Assembly: GCA_017448965.1 (NCBI GenBank)
Contig: JAFSKK010000016.1
Location: 1-53,397 of the forward strand
DNA length: 53,397 bases
Direction: 5' to 3'
DNA from: Bacteroidaceae bacterium
GTDB taxonomy: Bacteria > Bacteroidota > Bacteroidia > Bacteroidales > Bacteroidaceae
Shown here: positions 35,773 to 43,515 of the stretch, piece after piece
Position numbering within the stretch: position 1 is the stretch's first letter
Layout: each line of letters starts with the position of its first letter
Translations under genes and position numbers: made by a program
Notes under the pieces: model-generated
The model's database searches: none
Told to the model about the DNA's origin: nothing
The model's input: only the letters and a program-made list of their open reading frames with translations

Positions 35773-36413
35773 CCCAGCCTCTTTTTCAAATCCTCATTCT
35801 CTGCTTTCAGCCTCCTGTTCTCTTCCTCTAAAGCCCTCAACCTCGCATCCACCTCCTGCCGATACCCTGTCCTTGCAGCATGCATCCGCTCCTTGATTCC
35901 TCCCTCTGTCACAAAGCGATGCTCCAGTTTCTCGATATAAGCACACATCAACTTGTCCGTCTGATGGCAGAGCGTAAGAGCCAGATTCGCCATCTCCTCA
36001 TCATTCATCTTTGCCACAAAAGGAGCATAGGCACTATAATCATTGTGCGAGTGGCAAAATTCACGAAGTTTCTTCTGACGCTCGCTGCCAGCATCCCACA
36101 CCGAAAGGTGGTTCGTGTTCAGATAGTCGTGGTAGTCAGCACGAAGTTCCTGCAAACTTCCTCGTGCTACATTCATCAGCTTGATTTCCATCTCCGAACT
36201 TGTCTGTCCATCCTCGCTTCCCTCCACAATATTCTGCTTCCCACTACGAGCCGCCTGTATCATCTGATCCACTGTTCTGTCACCATGAGGAGGAAGGAAA
36301 CGCCTACAAAACTCCACCGTCAACTGATAAATGGCATCGCTTTTCTGATAGAAGTACAAATCCTTCCACACCACCGCCTTCTTCAACACCTTCCCCTTCG
36401 TGTTATATTCCAT
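35763..36413 (-). CDS. Four-helix-bundle protein with suffix domain (S23/IVP-like family)
   Basis: The 216-residue protein has the four-helix-bundle opening WKDLYFYQKSDAIYQLTVEF, DQMIQAARSGKQNIVEGSED and RGSLQELRADYHDYL. The Bacteroidetes suffix region TEGGIKERMHAARTGYR follows near residue 170, and a coiled coil RLRALEEENRRLKAENEDLK ends it. Relatives include 23S rRNA intervening-sequence proteins and Avd of diversity-generating retroelements; function is generally unknown, with nucleic-acid binding suspected. No reverse transcriptase is nearby. Both ends of the gene abut 10-bp CCTAG arrays. Confidence 0.82.
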   Translation of the reverse strand: MEYNTKGKVLKKAVVWKDLYFYQKSDAIYQLTVEFCRRFLPPHGDRTVDQMIQAARSGKQNIVEGSEDGQTSSEMEIKLMNVARGSLQELRADYHDYLNTNHLSVWDAGSERQKKLREFCHSHNDYSAYAPFVAKMNDEEMANLALTLCHQTDKLMCAYIEKLEHRFVTEGGIKERMHAARTGYRQEVDARLRALEEENRRLKAENEDLKKRLGII

Positions 36414-36459
36414 ATCGTTCTTGTTTTTTTAGTTGTTCTTTTTTAGTTGTTTCTCTCAT

Positions 36460-36529
36460 CCTAGGAACGCCTAGGCTTTCCCAGGCAATCCTATATTCTC
36501 CTAGGTTTTCCCAGGATTTCCTATAACTA
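36460..36529. repeat. CCTAGG decamer array, 7 units, exact 10-bp period
   Basis: Cores start at 36460, 36470, 36480, 36490, 36500, 36510 and 36520: CCTAGG three times, CCCAGG twice, CCTATA twice. It lies 46 bp upstream of the four-helix-bundle ATG and mirrors the array past that gene's stop. Confidence 0.9.
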
Positions 36530-36609
36530 CACCTTTTCTACCCAGGCCTCAATCATACAATTTCCATCAGAGGTTGCCACTCCTTACCAAGAGTATGGCA
36601 ACTCAAAAG

Positions 36610-36617
36610 CAAAAGTA
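36610..36617 (-). promoter_or_regulatory. Possible -7 promoter box (TACTTTTG) for the four-helix-bundle gene
   Basis: The minus strand reads TACTTTTG, about 195 bp upstream of the ATG at 36413. If used, the 36460-36529 array would lie in the 5' leader of the transcript. Confidence 0.4.
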
Positions 36618-36682
36618 CACATTATTTTATTAACAGCAAAAAATGAGGACTTTTTTTCTTGCCTGTGGGTAGTGTAAGTCGA

Positions 36683-36758
36683 ACGCCGTTGCCTCTTTGA
36701 GCTTTACGGCGTGAAGCCCATGAGGGTAACGACGTAAAGCCCGTGGGTCTAACGACGT
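36683..36758. repeat. 23-bp array of ACGNCGT palindromes, four units
   Basis: ACGCCGT, ACGGCGT, ACGACGT and ACGACGT start at 36683, 36706, 36729 and 36752, exactly 23 bp apart. The spacers of units 2 and 3 are alike (GAAGCCCATGAGGGTA and AAAGCCCGTGGGTCTA). Confidence 0.85.
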
Positions 36759-36772
36759 TCGGCAAAAAGCAC

Positions 36773-36813
36773 AAAAAAAGGGTGAGGATGCGTCGTCACA
36801 TCCCCACCCTTTT
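36773..36813 (-). terminator. Terminator of the glycogen operon
   Basis: AAAAGGGTGAGGATG (36776-36790) pairs with CATCCCCACCCTTTT (36799-36813) with one mismatch. On the minus strand it is followed by T7. It lies 24 bp past the GH57 stop. Confidence 0.85.
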
Positions 36814-36836
36814 CGTATCAAGTAGTTCTTTCTGTC

Positions 36837-38282
36837 TTACTTTTTCTTGGGTGCCGCCTTCTTGGCTGGTTCCTTCTTCACCTCAGCTGCTTTGGGAGCC
36901 GCTTTGGGTGCGGGTGCCTCCTTCTTCGGTGCAGCCTTCTTGGCAGCAGGTTTCTTGGCAGCAGGTTTCTTGGCTGGCTTCTTCTCTTCCAACTCGGTTG
37001 GGTTGTACTTCTCCAGCTTCTTGCGGAGTCGTTCAATCTCCTTATCCTTGGCAGCGAGCTCGTCACCCTGGTTCTTGATCATGGTGATGAGACCGTCAAT
37101 CTCTTCGTTATCAGCACCGCCGTAGAGGTTGTTGACACGGGAGATGAAATCGCCGAGGATGTTCATGTAGTTGGTGAAGGCATCGTATGGGCTGTCGTAG
37201 ATGCCACGATACTGATAGCCAGGCTTGGTGGTCATGAAGCGGAAGTTATTGGATGCCTGGAGACTGTCCCAGTCCTTCTGGATGCGACGGTCGCCACACA
37301 CACGTACACGGTCGGCAATGCTGTAGAGTTTGTTGAATGCCTCACGCTGCATCACGTTGCCGAGCCAGCAAGAGGTGTCGCGCTCCTCGTCCACCCAAGA
37401 GATGTTGTAAGGAACTTCGATGGCCCCTACGCTCTTCTCTTCGCAGAGTTCAGATGGCAAAGCAAATCCGATACCACGCTCCTTGGCCAAGGCTGGAATG
37501 GCCTTGAGGAATTCGAGAATGTTGCTGGAGAGAGGTTGCAGGATGCCGAAAGTGACCAGTTCGCCAAAGATGTTGATGACATCCTCTCCCTCTGGTGTGT
37601 TGGCAATCCAGTCCACCCATTTGTCAGCAAAGAGTGGGAACTCCGACCAGTCCTGACGGGAGAAACGTTCGGTGATGTCCTCAGAAAGTTTGATGTCACG
37701 CAACAGCAACTTGAGGCGTGGGTCGCTCGCACAATTATATATATAATGTGGAGACTTCCAACCGAGCACTTGCTTGGCACCTTCGGTGAGGATGCCCTTA
37801 AAGCCCATCGCTGCCACTTGTGCACCAATGTCGTCGTTGTAGATGAGGGACGAATTGCGGAACACTTTTGGACGCTTGCCAAAGAGGTTCTTGATGGTGT
37901 CGCTCATGCGCTTCACTTCTTCCGCGAAACTCTCTTCGTTGGCCAACGATGCAAGACCGTGGCTATAAGGCTCGCAGAGGAATTCCACTTGACCCGTGGA
38001 GTTGATTTCGCGCAGGAGGTCGATGACCTGAGGTGCATGGAACTCGAGCTGCTCCAATCCACAACCAGAGAGCGAGAAGGCCACCTTGAACTCTGGATGA
38101 TCCTTACACATCTGGATGAGGGTCTGCAAGGCAGGCACGTAACTACGCTCAGCGATGTCGTTGATGGAACGCTCGTTCTCGTAGTCGTCATAGTAGTAGT
38201 GGTCGCGACCGATGTCGAAGAAACGGTAGCGCTTGAGATGAATTATCTGGTGAATCTCAAAATAAAGACAAATCCTTTTCAT
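36837..38282 (-). CDS. GH57 family alpha-amylase-type enzyme with Lys/Ala/Pro-rich tail
   Basis: The 481-residue protein opens with RICLYFEIHQIIHLKRYRFF, typical of the GH57 beta-barrel. It has FLCEPYSHGLASLANEESF, probably bearing the catalytic Glu near residue 133, and FRNSSLIYNDDIGAQVAAMG near 170. GH57 enzymes hydrolyse or transfer alpha-1,4 glucans. After a coiled coil (ELAAKDKEIERLRKKLEKY) the last 50 residues are almost only Lys, Ala, Pro and Glu, like a histone H1 tail. There is no signal peptide, so it acts in the cytoplasm on glycogen. It is the third gene of the operon, 30 bp after the GT4 gene. Confidence 0.88.
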   Translation of the reverse strand: MKRICLYFEIHQIIHLKRYRFFDIGRDHYYYDDYENERSINDIAERSYVPALQTLIQMCKDHPEFKVAFSLSGCGLEQLEFHAPQVIDLLREINSTGQVEFLCEPYSHGLASLANEESFAEEVKRMSDTIKNLFGKRPKVFRNSSLIYNDDIGAQVAAMGFKGILTEGAKQVLGWKSPHYIYNCASDPRLKLLLRDIKLSEDITERFSRQDWSEFPLFADKWVDWIANTPEGEDVINIFGELVTFGILQPLSSNILEFLKAIPALAKERGIGFALPSELCEEKSVGAIEVPYNISWVDEERDTSCWLGNVMQREAFNKLYSIADRVRVCGDRRIQKDWDSLQASNNFRFMTTKPGYQYRGIYDSPYDAFTNYMNILGDFISRVNNLYGGADNEEIDGLITMIKNQGDELAAKDKEIERLRKKLEKYNPTELEEKKPAKKPAAKKPAAKKAAPKKEAPAPKAAPKAAEVKKEPAKKAAPKKK

Positions 38283-38312
38283 GATTCCTATATGCTTTTA
38301 TTCTATTAATAT

Positions 38313-39590
38313 TTAATGTATAAAACCTCCGTTGTAGATGCACTCATCATAGAGTTTGCGGATGCGGTGTCCTACTTTCACCCAAGTGATTTCAGCCACT
38401 TCCTTCAAGCCCTCGTCGCGCAGGTAAGTGTGCAGACCCTCGTTGGTGCAGAGGGAGTAGATGGCATCGGCCATCGCGTTGATGTCCCAATAGTCCACCT
38501 TGATGACCTTATCGAGAATCTCGCCACAACCTGATTGCTTGGAGATGATGGAAGGGGTGCCGCACTGCATGGCCTCCAACGGAGCAATGCCGAAGGGCTC
38601 TGACACCGATGGCATGACAAACACGTCGCTGGCTTTGTAGCACTCATACACTTCCTTGCCGCGCAGGAAACCTGGGAAGTGGACACGGTCGGCAATGCCC
38701 TTGGCGGCCGCCAGATCGACCATCTCCCAGTATTTGTCTCCAGAACCTGCAAAACAGAAACGGATGTTCTTGGAGCGCTTGCACACGAGGTCGGCTGCCT
38801 CGATGAAATACTCTGGACCCTTCTGCATCGTGATACGTCCGAGGAAGGTAACCACCTTCTCCTTGCCGTGATCTACACGAGGAATGTCGAGATACTCCTG
38901 TGGCAGCGGATAAACTGCATTGTGCATGGCAAAGCACTTGCGCGGGTCTTGATGATACTCACGGATAACGGTCTGGCGTGTCAACTCCGACACACACATG
39001 ATGCAGTCGGCATGATCCATACCGTTCTTCTCAATAGAATAAACCGTCGGATTCACTTTTCCACGTGAACGGTCGAAGTCGGTGGCATGCACATGGATGC
39101 ACAATGGCTTGCCGCTCACCATCTTGGCATGCACACCTGCTGGATAGGTCAACCAGTCGTGGGCATGGATGATGTCGAACTGCTCCGAACGAGCCACCAC
39201 TCCTGCGATGATGGAGAAGTTGTTGATTTCGTCGTGCAAATTGCCAGGGTAGCCACCCGCAAATTCCATACAACCCATGTCGTTGACATTCATGTAGGAG
39301 AAGTCAGCGTAGATGTGGTCGCGGAAGTTGTAATACTGTTCAGGTGTCATGTAGTTGGGCATGCGGCTCTTCACATAGTCGTAGTCATGTCCACGATACA
39401 CGATAGGCACCTGATTCATGCCGATGATGCGGAGGAACTTCTCTTCGTCACCGCAAGGCTTCGGAAGACAGAAGGTGATTTCAGCGTCGGGCTGACCTTC
39501 AACCATTCCCTTGGTGATGCCATAGGAAGCAACTGCAAGTCCGCCATATATCTTAGGTGGGAATTCCCAACCAAACATTAAAACTTTCAT
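38313..39590 (-). CDS. Glycosyltransferase family 4, glycogen-synthase-like
   Basis: The 425-residue GT-B enzyme opens with MKVLMFGWEFPPKIYGGLAV. It has HAHDWLTYPAGVHAKMVSGK near residue 138, TFLGRITMQKGPEYFIEA near 240 and the donor-binding VMPSVSEPFGIAPLEAMQCG near 330. It extends alpha-1,4 glucan from a nucleotide-glucose donor, or a closely related reaction. It sits between debranching enzyme and GH57, which argues for glycogen synthesis. No separate glgA or glgB is seen in the window. Confidence 0.88.
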   Translation of the reverse strand: MKVLMFGWEFPPKIYGGLAVASYGITKGMVEGQPDAEITFCLPKPCGDEEKFLRIIGMNQVPIVYRGHDYDYVKSRMPNYMTPEQYYNFRDHIYADFSYMNVNDMGCMEFAGGYPGNLHDEINNFSIIAGVVARSEQFDIIHAHDWLTYPAGVHAKMVSGKPLCIHVHATDFDRSRGKVNPTVYSIEKNGMDHADCIMCVSELTRQTVIREYHQDPRKCFAMHNAVYPLPQEYLDIPRVDHGKEKVVTFLGRITMQKGPEYFIEAADLVCKRSKNIRFCFAGSGDKYWEMVDLAAAKGIADRVHFPGFLRGKEVYECYKASDVFVMPSVSEPFGIAPLEAMQCGTPSIISKQSGCGEILDKVIKVDYWDINAMADAIYSLCTNEGLHTYLRDEGLKEVAEITWVKVGHRIRKLYDECIYNGGFIH

Positions 39591-39608
39591 ATCCTCTTTC
39601 CTCCTTTT

Positions 39609-41552
39609 TTAGTAGTTATAGAATTTCGAGAGTACCTTATTCACACGCAGGACAGCAGCCACATTCATGGCGAAGCTCAAGGCGCCACGTCCACTAAATG
39701 GTGGGTTGCCGTCGAAGAGTTCTGGTAACGTGCCGATGCAGTGGTAGAACATCTCTTCTTCCAAACCGATGAAACAACGATCCACCCAAGAAAGTCCGCT
39801 GCGCTTGTACACCTTGAGGCAGGTCTCCAGATAGAAACCTGACAGCCAAGGCCACACGGTTCCTTGATGGTAGGCCGCATCGCGCTGCATCTGCCCGCCT
39901 GCATAGATGGGGTTGTAGCCACCCGACTTTGGCGACAGCGAACGGATGCCCTTCGGAGTGAGCAGTTCCTTGGTACAGATATCAAAGATTTTCTTACGCT
40001 CAGGGGTAGTCAGCGGACTGTATTCGAGCGACGAAGCAATGAGCATATTTGGACGAACAGACCAAGAGATGTAGTCCTCATCCACATAGTCCAGCAGATA
40101 GCCGTGCTCGTTGAGGAAGGTGTCCTTGAAAGAACGTCCTGCCATATCACCCAATTGTGTATATTGACCAGCCTCTGCCGTGCGTCCCTTTGCCATAAGC
40201 ATATCGGCATAGAACATCAGCGCATTATACCAGAGTGCGTTGATTTCCACCACATAGCCAGAACGTGGAACGACTGGACGTCCATTCAATTCCGAGTTCA
40301 TCCATGTGACAGCATGCTCACGTCCATCGGTGAAGAGAAGGCCGTTCTCATGCAAAAGGAGGTTCGGATGTTTGTCAGCCTTGATGAAGTCAATCATCTT
40401 GCCGACCAGTTTGCCATATTTCTCCATCGCTGCATCCATGCTGACTAGACGTGCATACTGCTGGATGCACCAGATGGCCCACAAGAGCACATCGGGCTTG
40501 TCCATCTCAAACATCTCCACGGTGGACTTCTTGTCTGCCAACAAGTCGAGGATGGCCTTTTCAGCAGTCTTCATGGCTTTCTCATAATATTCCACCTCGT
40601 CGATGGCGAGGGTCAAACCTGGCAGTGACACGAACATGTCGCGCGCACGGCACTTGAACCATGGATAGCCTGCCAAGATGTAGGTCTCACCATCCTTCTC
40701 ATAGTGGAACTGGTGGGCAGCATTGACCAGACAGGACTGGAAGTTCGTGCGTGGCACGTGCACTTCATACTCATGGTCAAAGATTTTCTTCAACTGGTTC
40801 GTCTTCAGTTCGCTCAATCCGGCAGCGAAGACAACGCTCTCGCCCTTCTTGATGTTGAACTCGAAGTAACCTGGCACATAGAGGTCTTCCTTGTAGTCGT
40901 AACCCAGTTCTTGTTCCTTCTGGTACTCGATGCCACGATACCAGTTCGGTTCGAAGACGAACTCGTTCTTCTTGTTCAACTGCATCATCAACTCAGGATA
41001 GCCCGCATACATGCAGGTCTTGATGCCGTTGTCAATCACGTCGTAGTGACGGCTTGCACGCGAATTTTCGTGCGTGCACTCTCCCACACTGCGGAAGGCC
41101 AAGAAGGGACGTAAACGAAGGGTTGTCACTGAATGGGCATCCAGAAGCGTGTAACGAATCAAGATACGGTTCTCAAAATGCTGAAAAACCTTCTCTTTCT
41201 TCAAGATGACACCACCCACACGATAGATGGTTGTCGGCAGTTTTTCCCATTCGCACGAGCGGATGTACTTGTGTCCGTTCGGGCTGTACACGTTGCCCGA
41301 ATACTTGTGCAGACCCAGATTGAACTGGGCGCCGTGCTGGATGACTGTCTCATCGAGTGATGAAAGTAGAACATGGTTCTCCCCATCCAGTTCGGTTACA
41401 GGAACCACCAACAAACCGTGATACTTGCGCGTATTGCAGTCCACGATGGAAGAGCAGGAATACGCACCCGACCTGTTTGTCCGCAAAATCTCCTTTGGCA
41501 GAGACTCTTGCAGATTAGTCATAAGAGCTTTATCAAAACGTAAATAACTCAT
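39609..41552 (-). CDS. Amylo-alpha-1,6-glucosidase (glycogen debranching enzyme)
   Basis: The 647-residue protein has an N-terminal GDE domain (LPKEILRTNRSGAYSCSSI, TRKYHGLLVVPV) and a C-terminal (alpha/alpha)6 barrel with YPWFKCRARDMFVSLPGLT near residue 298, DGREHAVTWMNSELNGRPVV near 400 and YHQGTVWPWLSGFYLE near 565, all typical of GH133. It removes alpha-1,6 branches from glycogen or limit dextrin in the cytoplasm. It is the first gene of a three-gene operon, 18 bp ahead of the GT4 gene, and divergent from a Crp-family regulator. Confidence 0.95.
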   Translation of the reverse strand: MSYLRFDKALMTNLQESLPKEILRTNRSGAYSCSSIVDCNTRKYHGLLVVPVTELDGENHVLLSSLDETVIQHGAQFNLGLHKYSGNVYSPNGHKYIRSCEWEKLPTTIYRVGGVILKKEKVFQHFENRILIRYTLLDAHSVTTLRLRPFLAFRSVGECTHENSRASRHYDVIDNGIKTCMYAGYPELMMQLNKKNEFVFEPNWYRGIEYQKEQELGYDYKEDLYVPGYFEFNIKKGESVVFAAGLSELKTNQLKKIFDHEYEVHVPRTNFQSCLVNAAHQFHYEKDGETYILAGYPWFKCRARDMFVSLPGLTLAIDEVEYYEKAMKTAEKAILDLLADKKSTVEMFEMDKPDVLLWAIWCIQQYARLVSMDAAMEKYGKLVGKMIDFIKADKHPNLLLHENGLLFTDGREHAVTWMNSELNGRPVVPRSGYVVEINALWYNALMFYADMLMAKGRTAEAGQYTQLGDMAGRSFKDTFLNEHGYLLDYVDEDYISWSVRPNMLIASSLEYSPLTTPERKKIFDICTKELLTPKGIRSLSPKSGGYNPIYAGGQMQRDAAYHQGTVWPWLSGFYLETCLKVYKRSGLSWVDRCFIGLEEEMFYHCIGTLPELFDGNPPFSGRGALSFAMNVAAVLRVNKVLSKFYNY

Positions 41553-41615
41553 AGTGGTATTTTAAGGTATTGTTGTTAATTGCTTGGTTTTTGGTTTCGT
41601 TTAGGTTTGATTTTT

Positions 41616-41623
41616 CAAAGTTA
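41616..41623 (-). promoter_or_regulatory. -7 promoter box (TAACTTTG) for the glycogen operon
   Basis: The minus strand reads TAACTTTG, 63 bp before the debranching-enzyme ATG. Confidence 0.65.
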
Positions 41624-41758
41624 GAGATTATTTTTCGCCCACACAACCTTTCTGCACTTTTTTTCAAATATTTTTTAATTCTTGATGAAAAAAACATCAA
41701 AAACATGCTAAAAAGCAGAAAATAAACGAAAAGGTTTGTTCAGTTGCTAACTTGTGTG

Positions 41759-41766
41759 TAACTTTG
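41759..41766 (+). promoter_or_regulatory. -7 promoter box (TAACTTTG) for the Crp-family gene
   Basis: TAACTTTG lies 21 bp before the ATG at 41788 and excludes an upstream in-frame TTG at 41752. Confidence 0.65.
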
Positions 41767-41787
41767 CATGAGGAATTTTTTAAGGTA

Positions 41788-42492
41788 ATGAGAAGAAAAG
41801 ATTTGGACATTTTGGCTGATGCTGTTGGCAGTTTAGAGGACATCATGGAGATGCTCTCCAGTGAAGAGCAGGAGGAACTGAAAGAAAATCTGTCCGTACA
41901 GCATTTCAAGAAAAACGAGATTCTTTATCAAGAGGGGGAAGTGCCACAGATGTTGCACTGCCTCATCAAGGGAAAGGTGAAGGTGTATAAAGGTGGCATC
42001 AGCGGCAGGACACAGATTGTGCGTGTCATCAAGCCCGTGGAGTATTTCGGTTACCGTGCCTACTTCGCCAACCAGAACTACGTGACCTCCGCTGCGGCTT
42101 TCGAGTCGAGCACCGTGTGTCTCATTCCCGTCGAACTGATTGAGAAATGGATCCGAGAGAACAGCGAGATTGCCCTTTTCTTCATCAGACTCCTGGCAGT
42201 GGAAGTGGGCAACTCCGACCAACGCACCGTCAATCTCACGCAGAAGCACATCCGTGGCCGATTGGCTGAAGCATTACTGTTCCTCCGCGACAACTACGGT
42301 CTTGAAGAAGATGGCGCCACACTGTCCATCTACCTGTCACGCGAGGATTTGGCCAACATGTCCAACATGACCACCTCCAATGCCATCCGCACCTTGTCAG
42401 CGTTCGCGCAAGAGAAAATCATCGCCATCGATGGTAAGAAAATCAAAATCATCGATGGAGAGAGCCTCGAGAAAATCAACAAGATAGGATAG
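41788..42492 (+). CDS. Crp/Fnr family transcriptional regulator
   Basis: The 234-residue protein has a cyclic-nucleotide-binding-like domain (EILYQEGEVPQMLHCLIKGK near residues 44-63, VEYFGYRAYFANQNYVTSAA) and a C-terminal helix-turn-helix (LSREDLANMSNMTTSNAIRT near 185-204). There is no Fnr cysteine cluster. It is divergent from the glycogen operon across 235 bp and could regulate it (inference). The ATG at 41788 is chosen because the promoter box covers the alternative start. Confidence 0.9.
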   Translation: MRRKDLDILADAVGSLEDIMEMLSSEEQEELKENLSVQHFKKNEILYQEGEVPQMLHCLIKGKVKVYKGGISGRTQIVRVIKPVEYFGYRAYFANQNYVTSAAAFESSTVCLIPVELIEKWIRENSEIALFFIRLLAVEVGNSDQRTVNLTQKHIRGRLAEALLFLRDNYGLEEDGATLSIYLSREDLANMSNMTTSNAIRTLSAFAQEKIIAIDGKKIKIIDGESLEKINKIG

Positions 42493-42518
42493 GCAATACA
42501 CACATAATCAGCAATATA

Positions 42519-42562
42519 AAAGCGGCCAGTTCAGAGACTTCCAAACTGACCGCTTTGTTTTT
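42519..42562 (+). terminator. Terminator between the Crp-family gene and the lipid kinase gene
   Basis: AAAGCGGCCAGTT (42519-42531) pairs with AACTGACCGCTTT (42544-42556) with one mismatch, followed by GTTTTTAG on the plus strand. It may also serve the converging lipid kinase gene. Confidence 0.85.
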
Positions 42563-42573
42563 AGATGTTATCA

Positions 42574-43515
42574 TCATTCTGACATGATGGGCACAATATA
42601 GTTCAGCACATCGGGTTTGATGCTGATGCGCATGGGAGCGGGATGCTTTGTCTGCAACACCAATCCATCGAGCGACACCAACGCCTTGTCCACATCGTTG
42701 ACATACATCTGTCTGGCACGATAAGGATGCACGTTCTTGTAGTTCAGGAAACGTCCCTTCCCTAACAGCCAGAAACCCTCGAACAGTTGCCACCACTCCG
42801 GGCGCGTGATGAGCGAGACATCCAGCAATCCGTTGTAAGGCACGGCATTGGGAGTCTGGCCATATCCGTGACAGTTGCCGACACACACCGACATATAGGT
42901 TCCCTCTATCTCTTCCGTCTCAATCTTCAACGACAAGTGAAACTGCTTGCGCTCAAAGATGCGGCTCAAGAAGGCAGGAATGACCGACAGGCGCTTCGAG
43001 CCGATAATCTGTGCGGCATCGTTCGTGGTCTTGATGAGTCGGGCACCCAAACCGATATTGATGCAGTTCAGGAAATAACGTTGTTGCGGAATGCCCTCAT
43101 CCTGATACGTGCAGCATCCCACATCAATCGAGCGCACATTCCGGGCAATGATGCCATCCACCACCTTCTTGTAATCATCCACCGACACTCCCCAAAAACG
43201 GGAGAAATCATTTCCGATGCCATTAGGGATGACCGTGAAGGCAAAATCCTCTGGCAACATCTCACGACACTCCATGATGGCATTGATGGCCCCATTGAGC
43301 GAACTGTCTCCACCCACCACCACGATGGTCTTGTACCCATTCTCACACATCATCCTGGTCAACCGCTCCACCGAACCAAAGGACTCCGACTGCACAAAGT
43401 CATATCGCATGCCCTTCTGTTCCATGTACTTGCGAATGAGTCCCCAACGCTTCTGCGAGTGGTCAAGACCCACATGTGGACTATAGATTACACCTATACG
43501 ATTTGCTTCTGCCAT
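42574..43515 (-). CDS. Diacylglycerol kinase family lipid kinase
   Basis: The 313-residue protein has the DAGK catalytic motif IVVVGGDSSLNGAINAIM near residues 60-77 (GGDGT in most members, GGDSS here) and IPNGIGNDFSRFWGV near 97. The two-domain fold resembles YegS and sphingosine kinase. It phosphorylates a lipid alcohol such as diacylglycerol or a sphingoid base; Bacteroidales make sphingolipids, so either is possible. Its start overlaps the end of the miaA gene by 22 bp. Confidence 0.88.
   Translation of the reverse strand: MAEANRIGVIYSPHVGLDHSQKRWGLIRKYMEQKGMRYDFVQSESFGSVERLTRMMCENGYKTIVVVGGDSSLNGAINAIMECREMLPEDFAFTVIPNGIGNDFSRFWGVSVDDYKKVVDGIIARNVRSIDVGCCTYQDEGIPQQRYFLNCINIGLGARLIKTTNDAAQIIGSKRLSVIPAFLSRIFERKQFHLSLKIETEEIEGTYMSVCVGNCHGYGQTPNAVPYNGLLDVSLITRPEWWQLFEGFWLLGKGRFLNYKNVHPYRARQMYVNDVDKALVSLDGLVLQTKHPAPMRISIKPDVLNYIVPIMSE

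Larger units (their letters stand above)
36530..36775. other. Gene-free stretch between the four-helix-bundle gene and the glycogen operon
   Basis: No gene is seen. It holds a possible minus-strand -7 box and a 23-bp palindrome array, listed separately, and the end of a terminator hairpin. Confidence 0.5.

Noticed and set aside
35763-36413. Avd accessory protein of a diversity-generating retroelement
   Set aside because: No reverse transcriptase, template repeat or variable-repeat target gene is found in the surrounding sequence.
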